Shown here piece after piece: positions 15,846 through 23,635 of a stretch of 29,489 nucleotides of DNA. The translations under genes and the position numbers were made by a program. The DNA is from Candidatus Methylomirabilota bacterium. Its GTDB lineage: Bacteria > Methylomirabilota > Methylomirabilia > Methylomirabilales > 2-02-FULL-66-22. A model generated the notes under the pieces. It was not told the DNA's origin and ran no database searches. It saw only the letters and a list, made by a program, of their open reading frames with translations. The stretch is from the NCBI GenBank assembly GCA_016208645.1, contig JACQXP010000108.1, positions 1 through 29,489 on the forward strand. The letters run 5' to 3'. How positions within the stretch are numbered: position 1 is the stretch's first letter; each line of letters starts with the position of its first letter.

Positions 15846-16850
15846 CTACAGCCCCTTGGCGATGAACTTGATCAGATCACGCACCCGGCAGGAGTAGCCC
15901 CACTCGTTATCGTACCAGGCCAGGACCTTCACCAGGGTGCCGTCCATGACTGAGGTCGAGGGGCCGTCCACGATCGAGGAGAGCGCGTTGCCGTTGAAAT
16001 CCACGGAGACCAGCGGCTCATCCGAGAAGCCCAGGATCCCCTGCAATTCCCCCTCGGCCGCCTTGCGCAGGGCGTTGTTGACCTCCTCCACGCTGGCGAC
16101 CTTCTCCGTCTCCGCCACCAGGTCCACCAGGGAGACGTTGGGGGTCGGCACGCGGATGGCCAGCCCGTGCATCTTCCCCTTCAGCTCGGGCAGCACCAAG
16201 CCCACCGCCTTGGCCGCGCCCGTACTGGTGGGGATCATGGACATGGCCGCCGCCCGGGCCCGGCGCAGGTCCTTGTGGGGCAGGTCCAGGATCTGCTGGT
16301 CGTTGGTGTAGGCGTGGATCGTGGTCATGAAGCCATGCTTGATCCCGAAGGCCTTCAGGACCACCTTGGCCACCGGCGCCAGGCAGTTGGTGGTGCAGGA
16401 GGCGTTGGAGATGATGTGATGCTTCGCGGGGTCGTAGCGGGCCTCGTTCACGCCCAAGACGATGGTGATGTCCTCGTCCTTGGCCGGGGCCGAGATGACG
16501 ACTTTTCGGGCGCCGGCCTCCAGGTGCTTGCCGGCGCCGGCGCGATCGGTGAAGCGGCCCGTGGACTCCACGACGATCTGGACCCCCAGGTCCTTCCAGG
16601 GCAGGGCGGCGGGGTCCTTGCTGGCGAAGACCTTGATCGTCCTGCCGTTCACCGCCAGGGCGTTGTCCTTGGCCTCCACCGTCCCCTTGAAGCCCCCGTG
16701 CACCGAGTCGTACTTCAGCAGGTGCGCCAGGGTCCGGGCGTCGGTGATGTCATTGACCGCCACGATCTCGATGGCCGGATCCTGGCAGGCCGCGCGGAAG
16801 AAGTTGCGGCCGATCCGACCGAAGCCATTGATGCCAACGCAGGTTGCCAT
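15846..16850 (-). CDS. gap: Type I glyceraldehyde-3-phosphate dehydrogenase
   Basis: Cytoplasmic phosphorylating GAPDH, 334 residues, first gene of the glycolytic unit. The N-terminal Rossmann motif is GINGFGRIGRN; Asp34 in VNDITD is the position usually linked to NAD preference; the catalytic Cys152 is in SNASCTTNCLAPV; the catalytic His is in TTIHAYTNDQQ; the C-terminus is WYDNEWGYSCRVRDLI. All hallmark residues are intact. The ATG at 16850 has AAGGAGGT with 5 nt spacing; the six extra residues encoded by the frame upstream are not needed. A near-consensus promoter lies about 80 nt upstream. Confidence 0.97.
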   Translation of the reverse strand: MATCVGINGFGRIGRNFFRAACQDPAIEIVAVNDITDARTLAHLLKYDSVHGGFKGTVEAKDNALAVNGRTIKVFASKDPAALPWKDLGVQIVVESTGRFTDRAGAGKHLEAGARKVVISAPAKDEDITIVLGVNEARYDPAKHHIISNASCTTNCLAPVAKVVLKAFGIKHGFMTTIHAYTNDQQILDLPHKDLRRARAAAMSMIPTSTGAAKAVGLVLPELKGKMHGLAIRVPTPNVSLVDLVAETEKVASVEEVNNALRKAAEGELQGILGFSDEPLVSVDFNGNALSSIVDGPSTSVMDGTLVKVLAWYDNEWGYSCRVRDLIKFIAKGL

Positions 16851-16927
16851 ACCGGACCTCCTTGCCATGATCTATGATACCCGACCCGCTTCCGCCGCGG
16901 GGTTCCGCACGCTCCAGAGCAGCGGCG

Positions 16928-16956
16928 ATGCTAGAGCACGCTGGCAGAAATGTCAA
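16928..16956 (-). promoter_or_regulatory. Near-consensus sigma70 promoter of the gap operon
   Basis: On the minus strand TTGACA (16951-16956) and TAGCAT (16928-16933) are separated by 17 nt. Transcription would start near 16921, giving a leader of about 70 nt before gap. No other equally good promoter is seen as far as the end of the permease genes. Confidence 0.7.
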
Positions 16957-17035
16957 AGGGTAACGGGGTAGCAGTTTCCGCTCGTCCAGCAGGGTGAACA
17001 TGCGCGCTTCCCCGCGCGGGCCGGGGATGCCCCAC

Positions 17036-17788
17036 TCATTCAACCCGCGCCAGGGTCAGGACACCGACATCAACGGCGCCCGCCCGCAGTAATACCCGCG
17101 CGCAGGCGTCGGCGGTGGCGCCCGTGGTGAACACGTCGTCCACCAGCAGGAGGCGCCGCCCCGCCACGCGGGAGGGGCTGGCCACGACGAAGGCGTCGCC
17201 CACGTTCCTGCGGCGGGCCGCGACGTCGCCCTGCTGGGGTGGCGTGGCCCGCATCCGGAGGAGCGCACGCCTGAGCACCGGGATCCCGTGGCGCCGTCCC
17301 ACGGCCTGCGCCAGCACCTCGGCCTGGTTGAACCCGCGCCGCCAGCGCCGCGTCCAGTGGAGCGGCACCGGCACCAGCCCATCCCAGTCCGTCATGGACA
17401 GGCGGCGGGGAGCGTCCTCGGCCAGGACCCCCGCCAGGTGCCGCAACAGGGAAAAGCGCCGGCCGTGCTTCGCCAACAGGATCGCCGCACGGGCGACCCC
17501 CTCGTCCCGGTAGCGCAAGGCCGCCCGCGCCGTGCGGAAGTGGTCCCGCGTCTCCCGGCAGCGCTGGCACAGGGGGCGCTCCGCTCCGCCAACTCCGGCC
17601 GGGCCGGGAAAGGGCCAGCCGCAGCGCACGCAGCCCTCCGCCGGCATGCGCTCCAGGGCGCCCCAGCACCGCCCGCACAGCCCACTCACGTGGTCGAGGG
17701 CCAGGGGCTGCCGGCAGACGTGGCAGGGGGTGGGGAAGACCAGATGCAGGAAGGCGGCCAGGAGGTCGCGGGGGCCGAAGCGGCTCAC
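17036..17788 (-). CDS. ComF/GntX-family phosphoribosyltransferase-like protein
   Basis: Cytoplasmic 250-residue protein of the ComF family, associated in other bacteria with DNA uptake or carbon-source use; its biochemical role is unsettled. The N-terminal zinc-binding part has four Cys pairs: C22/C25, C38/C41, C53/C56 and C74/C77. The PRTase domain includes LVPVPLHWTRRWRRGFNQAEVLA, Q-rich TPPQQGDVAARRRNV, and the PRPP loop LLLVDDVFTTGATADA (about 213-228). The start is GTG at 17788, 9 nt after the stop of the kinase gene and within a G-rich stretch that supplies the binding site. It is probably the last gene of the dksA-kinase-comF unit. The next gene (gap) has its own promoter. Confidence 0.92.
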   Translation of the reverse strand: MSRFGPRDLLAAFLHLVFPTPCHVCRQPLALDHVSGLCGRCWGALERMPAEGCVRCGWPFPGPAGVGGAERPLCQRCRETRDHFRTARAALRYRDEGVARAAILLAKHGRRFSLLRHLAGVLAEDAPRRLSMTDWDGLVPVPLHWTRRWRRGFNQAEVLAQAVGRRHGIPVLRRALLRMRATPPQQGDVAARRRNVGDAFVVASPSRVAGRRLLLVDDVFTTGATADACARVLLRAGAVDVGVLTLARVE

Positions 17789-17797
17789 CGGCCCCCC

Positions 17798-20255
17798 TCA
17801 GGGGGTGACCGTCCCGGACAGCGGCCCGTTCCCGCGGGCCCCCGCCAGGCAGCGGTCCACCTCCTGGAGCAGGACGCCCACGGAGGGGAAGCGTCGGGTG
17901 CGATCCTTCAGCATGGTCCGCAGGAGGATAGCGTCCAGCCAGACCGGGATCCGCGGATTCCGCTCGCGCGGGGACACGGGAGCCGTGTGGATGTGATGGT
18001 ACAGGACGTCCCCCTCGACGAAGGGCGGCCGGCCCGTCACCATGTGGTAGAGCGTGCAGCCCAGGGCGTACTGATCCGACAGGGCCGAGATCTCCTCGCC
18101 CAGGATCTGCTCCGGCGCCATGTAGAAGGGGGTACCCCGCACCGAGGTCACCTTGGCCATGGCCTCGGTGACCACCGCCGCCAGGCCGAAATCCATGAGC
18201 CTGCGGCAGGGGCAGGGTCGGGACCTGCTCCAGGATCTCCTGGAGCGAGCGGCCCTCGACGTACTCCATGGCGATGTAGATCTCGTCGGCCGCCTGCCCG
18301 GCGTCGTAGATCGTGACGATGTTGGGGTGCTGGAGAGAGGCGGCGATGCGCGCCTCGCGCAGGAAATACTCCAGGGCCTTGGGATCCTCGCGGATGGCGT
18401 CGGGCAGCACCTTGTAGGCCACGGGGCGCTGCAGGAGCACATCCTCCGCGTGGTACACGATCCCCATGCCCCCCCGGCCCAGTTCCCGGATGAGGCGGTA
18501 GCGCGTGCGCGCGGGCGGGGCCACGACCTGCGTCGCCTCCCCGCCGGGCAGGACCGGGGTCGCCTGGGCCAGGCGGTCCCGCAGTTCGGCCACCCGGGCC
18601 TGGACGTCCCGGTAGCCGAGCTGCTCGGCCATCACTTTCTCGTAGAGGGCCAGGGCCTTCGGCAGGTCTCCCTGCCTCTCGTGGATCACGGCGAGCTGGT
18701 AGGTGGGATGGATGAAGTCCGGCGCGATGGCGCGCAGGGCGGCCGCCTTCTCGAACTTCTCCCGGGCCGGGCCATAGAGCTGCCGCTCCAGGAACAGGTC
18801 CCCCAGCGCGATCGTGGCCTCCAGGTACCGCTCGGACTCCGGGCTCACCTGCTGGAGGAGGGCCACCGCCTCGTCCGGGGCGTGGGCCTGGATCCAGAGG
18901 CACCCCGCCCCGAAGAAGTCGCCGGCCGCCTGCAGGGCCCTGGCCGCCTGTTCGATCGCCCCCGCCTCCTGGTAGTAACGGGCCGCCTCCTTCGGCTTCC
19001 CCAGCCGCTCCAGCGCGGCCGCGGCCTGGGCGGGCTCTCCCGCGGCCGCGTGCATCTCGGCGGCCCGCTCGTCATCCCCGTGGCGCCCGTACATCTGGGC
19101 CGCCTTGGCGTAGTCCCGGGCCCGCTCGTACATCTCCGCGGCCCGCCACCACGCCTGCCCGGCCTCGAACTCGCGGGCGGCGTCCCGCTCGCGCCCGTCG
19201 GCCACCAGTCGCTCCCCCTGCACGAGGTGAAGCCGGTCCTCCGCCCCCTGGGCCTGACAGGCCGCGGCGGCGCGATCGAACTGCCGATGGCGGAGGAAGA
19301 TGTCCAGCCCGGTCTCCCAGTCGCCCGCCTGGCAGAAATACTCCGCCGCGTCCAGCTCCAACCCGTGCTCGCGCAGGACCGCCGCCGCCTTGGCCGGCTG
19401 CTGGCCCCGGACGTAGAGCTCGGCGCAGCGCCGCGCCAGGGCCTGCCTGGCGCGGGTGGCCTCCGCGGACAGCTCGACCCCCTGGCGCACGACCAGCCGG
19501 CGCAGGGCGCGCTCGAGGAGCTCGGCCGCCGGCGCCTGCTGGCCCAGCCTGGCCAGGAGCTCCCCGGCCCGGTCGAAGACCTCGTGCTTGGCGTACAGCC
19601 CCGCGGCCCGCTCCAGGTCCCCGGCCCGCTCGTAGGCCTCGGCGGCCTTGACCTCCTGCCCGGCCTTCTGGAGCAGGCCGGCCGCCCGGGCAGGATTCCC
19701 GAGCCGGAGGAACAGGTCGGCCGCCTTGGACGGCTCGTTCGCCTGCTCGTACAGTCGCGCCGCCTTGGCAATCTGGTTCAGCCGCTCCCAGGCGCCGGCC
19801 GCATCCGCCAGGGCCCGCCCGCGCTCGTATGACTCGGCCGCGCTCTCCCAGTCCTCGGCCGCCTCGAAGAACCGTCCTGCCTGCACGGGATCGCCCCGAC
19901 GGGCAGCCCGCCGCGCCTCCCGGAGATTCTGGGACCGGGAGGGGGCTGCCACCGCCCCTCCCCCCGTCCGCCGCAGCAGCCGGGGCAGCCGCGAGAGGAC
20001 CCACAGCGCCACGATCCCCCCGACCACATAGGCCCCGTACTGCAGCACCACGGGATTGTTGGCCACCACCTGGATCTCGGCCAGTCGTTGCCACAGTTCG
20101 TCGAGGAGCGAGCGTCCTGCGCCCTCCGCCTGGGCCCACGCCCGGCGGGCGACGACCAGCGTCCCCACCTGGAGCCAGAGCCAGGGGACGATTGCCGTGC
20201 CACGCTCACGGGAAGACGGGTGCGGAATGTCGGGAACCAGGGGAAGGCGGGTCAT
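17798..20255 (-). pseudogene. Membrane-anchored TPR-serine/threonine protein kinase, broken by internal deletion and frameshift
   Basis: Large Hanks-type kinase gene. From the ATG at 20255: a signal-like segment ending RRAWAQA (about 20-43), a membrane helix YGAYVVGGIVALWVLSRL (about 73-90), a long array of TPR-like repeats (about 105-570), then the kinase domain. The N-lobe is intact (ELGRGGMGIVYHAED, Lys in PVAYKVL, hinge IAMEYVEGRSLQEIL). At about 18197-18210 the frame breaks: TLPLPQ runs out of frame, and the next frame resumes at LMDFGLAAVV, followed by a normal activation segment (GTPFYMAPEQI) and C-lobe (SDQYALGCTLYHMVTGRPPF). The roughly 40 residues that should hold the HRD catalytic loop are absent, so no active kinase can be made from this copy. 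The start is uncertain because no ribosome binding site is seen. comF follows after 9 nt. Confidence 0.85.
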
Positions 20256-20460
20256 CGCGTCGAGGACAACCCCAGATGTTCGGGAATGCGGAGAGGAAGG
20301 TGACGGCATGCAGGCACGGGATCGGACGCGATCCCTGGGTCCGAGGGGAAGGGCCTGCCGGCCATTCGATCCGTGCACGCGGCATCCCCGAGAACCAACG
20401 CGCCGGCGGTCCGGACCCGCCACCGCGGATCGGGCGGCCCGACGCGGGGGGCGTGCGAGG
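20256..20460. other. Spacer between the dksA-like gene and the kinase gene, no feature seen
   Basis: 205 bp of GC-rich sequence without a convincing promoter, terminator or ribosome binding site on the minus strand. The kinase frame stays open through part of it, so the true kinase start could lie here. Confidence 0.4.
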
Positions 20461-20826
20461 TCAGCTCCTGGCCTTCGCCCGCTCCTCCTCTTCCTGGCAT
20501 GCGATGCAGAGCCTGGCGAAGGGCAATGCTTCCAGGCGGCGTTCGCTGATCATCTCGCCGCACGACTCGCACCGGCCGTAGGTGTCCTGGCGGATCTTGG
20601 CCAGCGCCTCGTCCACCTGCCGGAGCATGCGGCGTTCCGCATCCCCGATGGAGAGCAGGAACTCCTTGGTGTAGGCGCTGCTGGCCTGATCGGCGATGTC
20701 CTGGATCCCATCGGTGCTGGTCTCCAGGCTGCCGACGTTGGACCCCCGGACCTCGCTGATCAATTCTTTGCGCTTGGCCAGCAGGCGCTGCTTGAATTTC
20801 TCCAGCTTGGGTCCCTTGAGCGGCAT
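20461..20826 (-). CDS. DksA/TraR-family zinc-finger transcription regulator
   Basis: Cytoplasmic 121-residue protein that probably binds the RNA polymerase secondary channel, in the manner of DksA with ppGpp. Two helices form a coiled coil (about 5-35 and 55-82). The tip carries DIADQA (43-48), matching the DxxDxA motif needed for DksA activity. The C-terminal zinc finger is CESC (86-89) and CIAC (107-110). The ATG at 20826 has a GGAGGG box about 7 nt upstream; the frame is open farther upstream (to 20883) but without support. A 205-nt gap separates it from the downstream kinase gene. It may be monocistronic or head the kinase-comF unit. Confidence 0.92.
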   Translation of the reverse strand: MPLKGPKLEKFKQRLLAKRKELISEVRGSNVGSLETSTDGIQDIADQASSAYTKEFLLSIGDAERRMLRQVDEALAKIRQDTYGRCESCGEMISERRLEALPFARLCIACQEEEERAKARS

Positions 20827-20902
20827 CCTCGTTCCCTCCCGTGGCTGGGCGATCAGGGCGGCGGCCCGCGCCATGGCCGTCAATCCAGCCGGGAATACAA
20901 AT

Positions 20903-20940
20903 CCTCGCGGAAGCGATGCGGTCGCTGTGCCTCCGCGAGG
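20903..20940 (-). terminator. Hairpin between rsfS and dksA, possible terminator
   Basis: Arms 20903-20914 and 20929-20940 pair at 11 of 12 positions (CCTCGCGGAAGC against GCCTCCGCGAGG). On the minus strand the stem is followed by a modestly T-rich ATTTGTATT. It lies about 130 nt after the rsfS stop and could end the rplU-rsfS transcript. Confidence 0.4.
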
Positions 20941-21073
20941 TCGGTGTTGGTCACCGCGCGTCCGCCCCGTACCTGTCGGGCATCGCGGTCGCTCGGTTGA
21001 TTATGCGCGGACCTTCGACGGCCCTCCCGGACAGGATCTGGATCCACGTCCCCTGGCCATCGGCCCCGGTCGG

Positions 21074-21451
21074 TCAGCCGACCAGTTGCTGCTTCGGGGC
21101 ATCCGCCCAGAGACGCTCCAGGTCGTAGAATGCCCGGGTTTGGTCGGCGAAAATATGAACCACGACATTATGGTAGTCAAGCAAAATCCATTGCGCCTCG
21201 CCCACCCCTTCGCGATGCGACATCCGGACCTTCGCCCTGGCGAGTTGCTCCTCCACACGCTCTGCGATGGCCCGCACCTGGCGCGCCGAGTTGGCACTGG
21301 CGATCAGGAAGTGGTCGGTGAAGGTGCACACGCTGCGCAGGTCCAGGATGGCCAGGTAGCTGGGTTTCACCGTCGCCGCGGCATCGGCCGCCAGCTTCAC
21401 GACTTCGGTCGAGTCGATGGCAGTCCCTCCGTCTTGTTGGCGATTCGGCAA
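21074..21451 (-). CDS. rsfS: Ribosomal silencing factor RsfS
   Basis: RsfS (RsfA/YbeB/Iojap) binds ribosomal protein L14 and blocks subunit joining when nutrients are scarce. The family core is clear: VVKLAADAAATVKPSYLAILDLR, CTFTDHFLIASANSARQVRAIA, EAQWILLDYHNVVVHIF and the C-terminal RAFYDLERLW. It is last of the rplU-rsfS series, downstream of nadD as in many bacteria. The start is odd. No ATG exists; the first usable codon is TTG at 21451, inside a palindromic repeat, giving 125 residues. Homologues normally begin at the position of IDSTEVV (ATC at 21418, 114 residues). That ATC has a GGAGGG box exactly 6 nt upstream, so a rare AUC start or a mutated ATG is possible. Confidence 0.92.
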   Translation of the reverse strand: MPNRQQDGGTAIDSTEVVKLAADAAATVKPSYLAILDLRSVCTFTDHFLIASANSARQVRAIAERVEEQLARAKVRMSHREGVGEAQWILLDYHNVVVHIFADQTRAFYDLERLWADAPKQQLVG

Positions 21452-21522
21452 TTGGGCAATCCGGCACTCAGGGGTTCCGGGTTGCCGGGTACCCTCAGGG
21501 TGCGCCGGACTGCCAGATTGCC
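21447..21522. repeat. GGCAAT-type palindromic repeat between nadD and rsfS
   Basis: Arms 21447-21468 and 21501-21522 pair at 17 of 22 positions; the loop holds two CTCAGGG units and two CCGGG units. It touches the nadD stop codon on one side and contains the TTG candidate start of rsfS on the other. Confidence 0.65.
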
Positions 21523-22223
21523 TAGGCGCGTGAGCGGCCGGGTCGCGGCCGCTGGTACAGCCGGTTCTTGGCCATGTAGGCCGCCACCGTGTCCGGCACC
21601 AGGTGGCGGATGCTCCGCCCCTCCTCCACCAACTGCCGGATCTCCCGGGAGGCGATGTCCAGCGACACCACCTCTACCAGGAGGACCTGGCGGGGCGTGA
21701 ACTCCCGCTCCACCCCCTCGGGATCGATGTCGGCGATCTTCAGGTACCGGAAGGTGGGGTTCCCCAGGATCTTCCCCTGCTCGGGGGTGAGCAGCCGCTC
21801 CACCTCGTCGAGGCGCCAGCCTGGCCGCGCGGTCACGATGACCCGGGTCAGGCTGAGCAGCTCCCGCGCCTGCCGCCAGGCCGACATCCCCAGGAAGGCG
21901 TCCACCCCCACCACGAAGTAGAGCGTCGTCTCCGGCCCGGACATCTTCTGGAATTCCCGGACCGTCTCCACGGAGTAGGACGTCCCCGGTCGCTTTAGCT
22001 CGATGGAGGAGACCGTGAAATACGGCGTGAAGACCGTGGCCAGGGAGACCATCTCGTAGCGGTGGAGCGCCGAGGCGGCCACGGCCTCCTCCTTGTGGGG
22101 CGGACGGGCCGCCGGGACGAAGATGATCCGGTCCAGGCCGAAGGCCCAGTAGATCTCCTCGGCCGCCCGCAGGTGGCCCAGGTGGATCGGATCGAATGTC
22201 CCCCCCATGATGCCGAGGCGCAT
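21522..22223 (-). CDS. nadD: Nicotinate-nucleotide adenylyltransferase
   Basis: NAD-biosynthesis enzyme (cytoplasmic), 233 residues, joining nicotinate mononucleotide and ATP to give deamido-NAD. The nucleotidyltransferase motif GGTFDPIHLGHLRAAEE is at the N-terminus, followed by VPAARPPHK, the central VVGVDAFLGMSAW and the C-terminal SxxxIR motif in IASREIRQLVEEG, then LVPDTVAAYMAKNRLY. Length is normal. The ATG at 22223 has an AGGAG box 4 nt upstream. The gene lies 26 nt after proA and before rsfS, the widespread proA-nadD-rsfS order. Confidence 0.96.
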   Translation of the reverse strand: MRLGIMGGTFDPIHLGHLRAAEEIYWAFGLDRIIFVPAARPPHKEEAVAASALHRYEMVSLATVFTPYFTVSSIELKRPGTSYSVETVREFQKMSGPETTLYFVVGVDAFLGMSAWRQARELLSLTRVIVTARPGWRLDEVERLLTPEQGKILGNPTFRYLKIADIDPEGVEREFTPRQVLLVEVVSLDIASREIRQLVEEGRSIRHLVPDTVAAYMAKNRLYQRPRPGRSRA

Positions 22224-22249
22224 CGCGCTCCTGCGGCCGGACCCGGGGA

Positions 22250-23512
22250 TTACCCCCGGGAGTCGCGGATCTGTCCCGCACCCAGGACGATGAACTTCTG
22301 ACAGGTCAGCTCGGCCAGGCCCATGGGGCCGCGCGCGTGGAGCTTCTGCGTGCTGATCCCCATCTCGGCGCCCATCCCGAATTCGTACCCGTCGGTGAAG
22401 CGCGTCGAGGCGTTCACGAACACGGCGCCGGCATCCACCTCGCGCAGGAAGCGCATGGCGCGGCCGTGGTCGGCCGTGACGATGGCCTCCGCCAGCCCCG
22501 AGCCGTGCCGGGCGATGTGGGCCACCGCCTCCTCGAAGGAGTCCACCACCCGGATGGACAGGACGAGGTCGAGGTACTCCGTGTCCCAGTCCGCCTCCGT
22601 GGCGGGCTGGACACCCGGCGCCAGGGCCCGGGTCTTCGGACAGCCTCGCACCTCCACGCCGGCCTGCCGCAGGCGGGCGACCAGGCCCGGCAGGAAGCCC
22701 TCGGCCACCGCGGTGTGGACCAGGAGCGTCTCCATGGCGTTGCAGACCCCGGGGCGCTCGACCTTGGCGTTGTAGGCGATGTCCGCCGCCATGCCGAGGT
22801 CGGCCCCCGCATCCACGTAGGTGTGGCACAGGCCCTTGTCGTGGGCGATGACCGGGATGTGGGAGCCCTCCCGCACCATGCGGATCAACTCCTCCCCGCC
22901 GCGCGGGATGATCAGGTCGATCAGGCCGGAGAGCAGGAGCATCTCCTTCACCACCGCCCGGTCCGGCGTCGGCACCACGGCCAGGGAGGCCTCCGGCAGA
23001 CCTGCCGACGCCACGGCCGCCGCCAGGATGCCGCCGATGGCGGCGTTGGTGCGGAGCGCCTCCCGCCCCCCGCGGAGGATGACGGCGTTGCCCGATTTCA
23101 GACAGAGGCCAGCGGCGTCGGCCGTCACGTTCGGCCGCGACTCGTAGATGATCCCGATTACGCCGAGGGGGACCCGCATGCGCCCGACCTGCAGGTCGTT
23201 GGGGCGCCGCCACATCCCCGTGATCTCGCCCACGGGATCCGGCAGGTCTGCGATCTGCCGGAGGCCCCGCGCCATCGCGTCCAGTCGCGGGGGCGTCAGG
23301 GTCAGGCGGTCCACGAACGCGCCGGGGTGGGCCTCCGCCCGGGCCACCGCCACGTCCTCGGCGCTCGCGGCCAGGATGCGCTCGCGGGAATCCAGGAGCC
23401 CCGCCGCCATGGCGCGGAGCGCCGCATTCTTGGCCTCCCCGGTGGCGCGGGCCAGCACCTGGCTGGCCGCCCGGGCGGCAGACGCCATGGCCCGGATATC
23501 AAACCCGCTCAT
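22250..23512 (-). CDS. proA: Gamma-glutamyl phosphate reductase
   Basis: Second enzyme of proline synthesis: NADPH-dependent reduction of glutamyl-5-phosphate to glutamate semialdehyde. The 420-residue protein has the aldehyde-dehydrogenase-like fold with VPLGVIGIIYESRPNVTADA, LKSGNAVILRGGREA, the catalytic Cys in KVERPGVCNAMETLL, and the C-terminal VNASTRFTDGYEFGMGAEMG and MGLAELTCQKF. The ATG at 23512 gives the normal N-terminus; upstream in-frame sequence is encoded by the intergenic repeat. No strong ribosome binding site precedes it (only GGGG). It forms a pair with proB, separated by a repeat-filled gap of about 100 nt. Confidence 0.96.
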   Translation of the reverse strand: MSGFDIRAMASAARAASQVLARATGEAKNAALRAMAAGLLDSRERILAASAEDVAVARAEAHPGAFVDRLTLTPPRLDAMARGLRQIADLPDPVGEITGMWRRPNDLQVGRMRVPLGVIGIIYESRPNVTADAAGLCLKSGNAVILRGGREALRTNAAIGGILAAAVASAGLPEASLAVVPTPDRAVVKEMLLLSGLIDLIIPRGGEELIRMVREGSHIPVIAHDKGLCHTYVDAGADLGMAADIAYNAKVERPGVCNAMETLLVHTAVAEGFLPGLVARLRQAGVEVRGCPKTRALAPGVQPATEADWDTEYLDLVLSIRVVDSFEEAVAHIARHGSGLAEAIVTADHGRAMRFLREVDAGAVFVNASTRFTDGYEFGMGAEMGISTQKLHARGPMGLAELTCQKFIVLGAGQIRDSRG

Positions 23513-23528
23513 GCGAAAACCCCGCTGA

Positions 23529-23635
23529 AACCGCAAATGGACGCAAATGAACGCCAATCAGGATGGAAGCAAACCAAGCTCGTTATTTTCTGGCTCTGGA
23601 AAATTTGCGTGTATTAGCGTTCATTGGCGGTTCCA
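23529..23635. repeat. GCAAAT-type inverted repeat between proB and proA
   Basis: Left arm about 23529-23558 (units GCAAATGGAC, GCAAATGAAC, GCCAAT) is imperfectly complementary to about 23603-23635. The right arm includes the proB stop codon and encodes the last residues of ProB (GTANER); the left arm lies in the proA leader. Confidence 0.65.

Noticed and set aside
17070..18200. Continuation of the kinase frame past the break as a 1117-residue protein
   Set aside because: After TLPLPQ the translation is Gly/Pro/Arg-rich shadow sequence of the comF and kinase C-lobe frames; the true kinase continues in the other frame from DFG.
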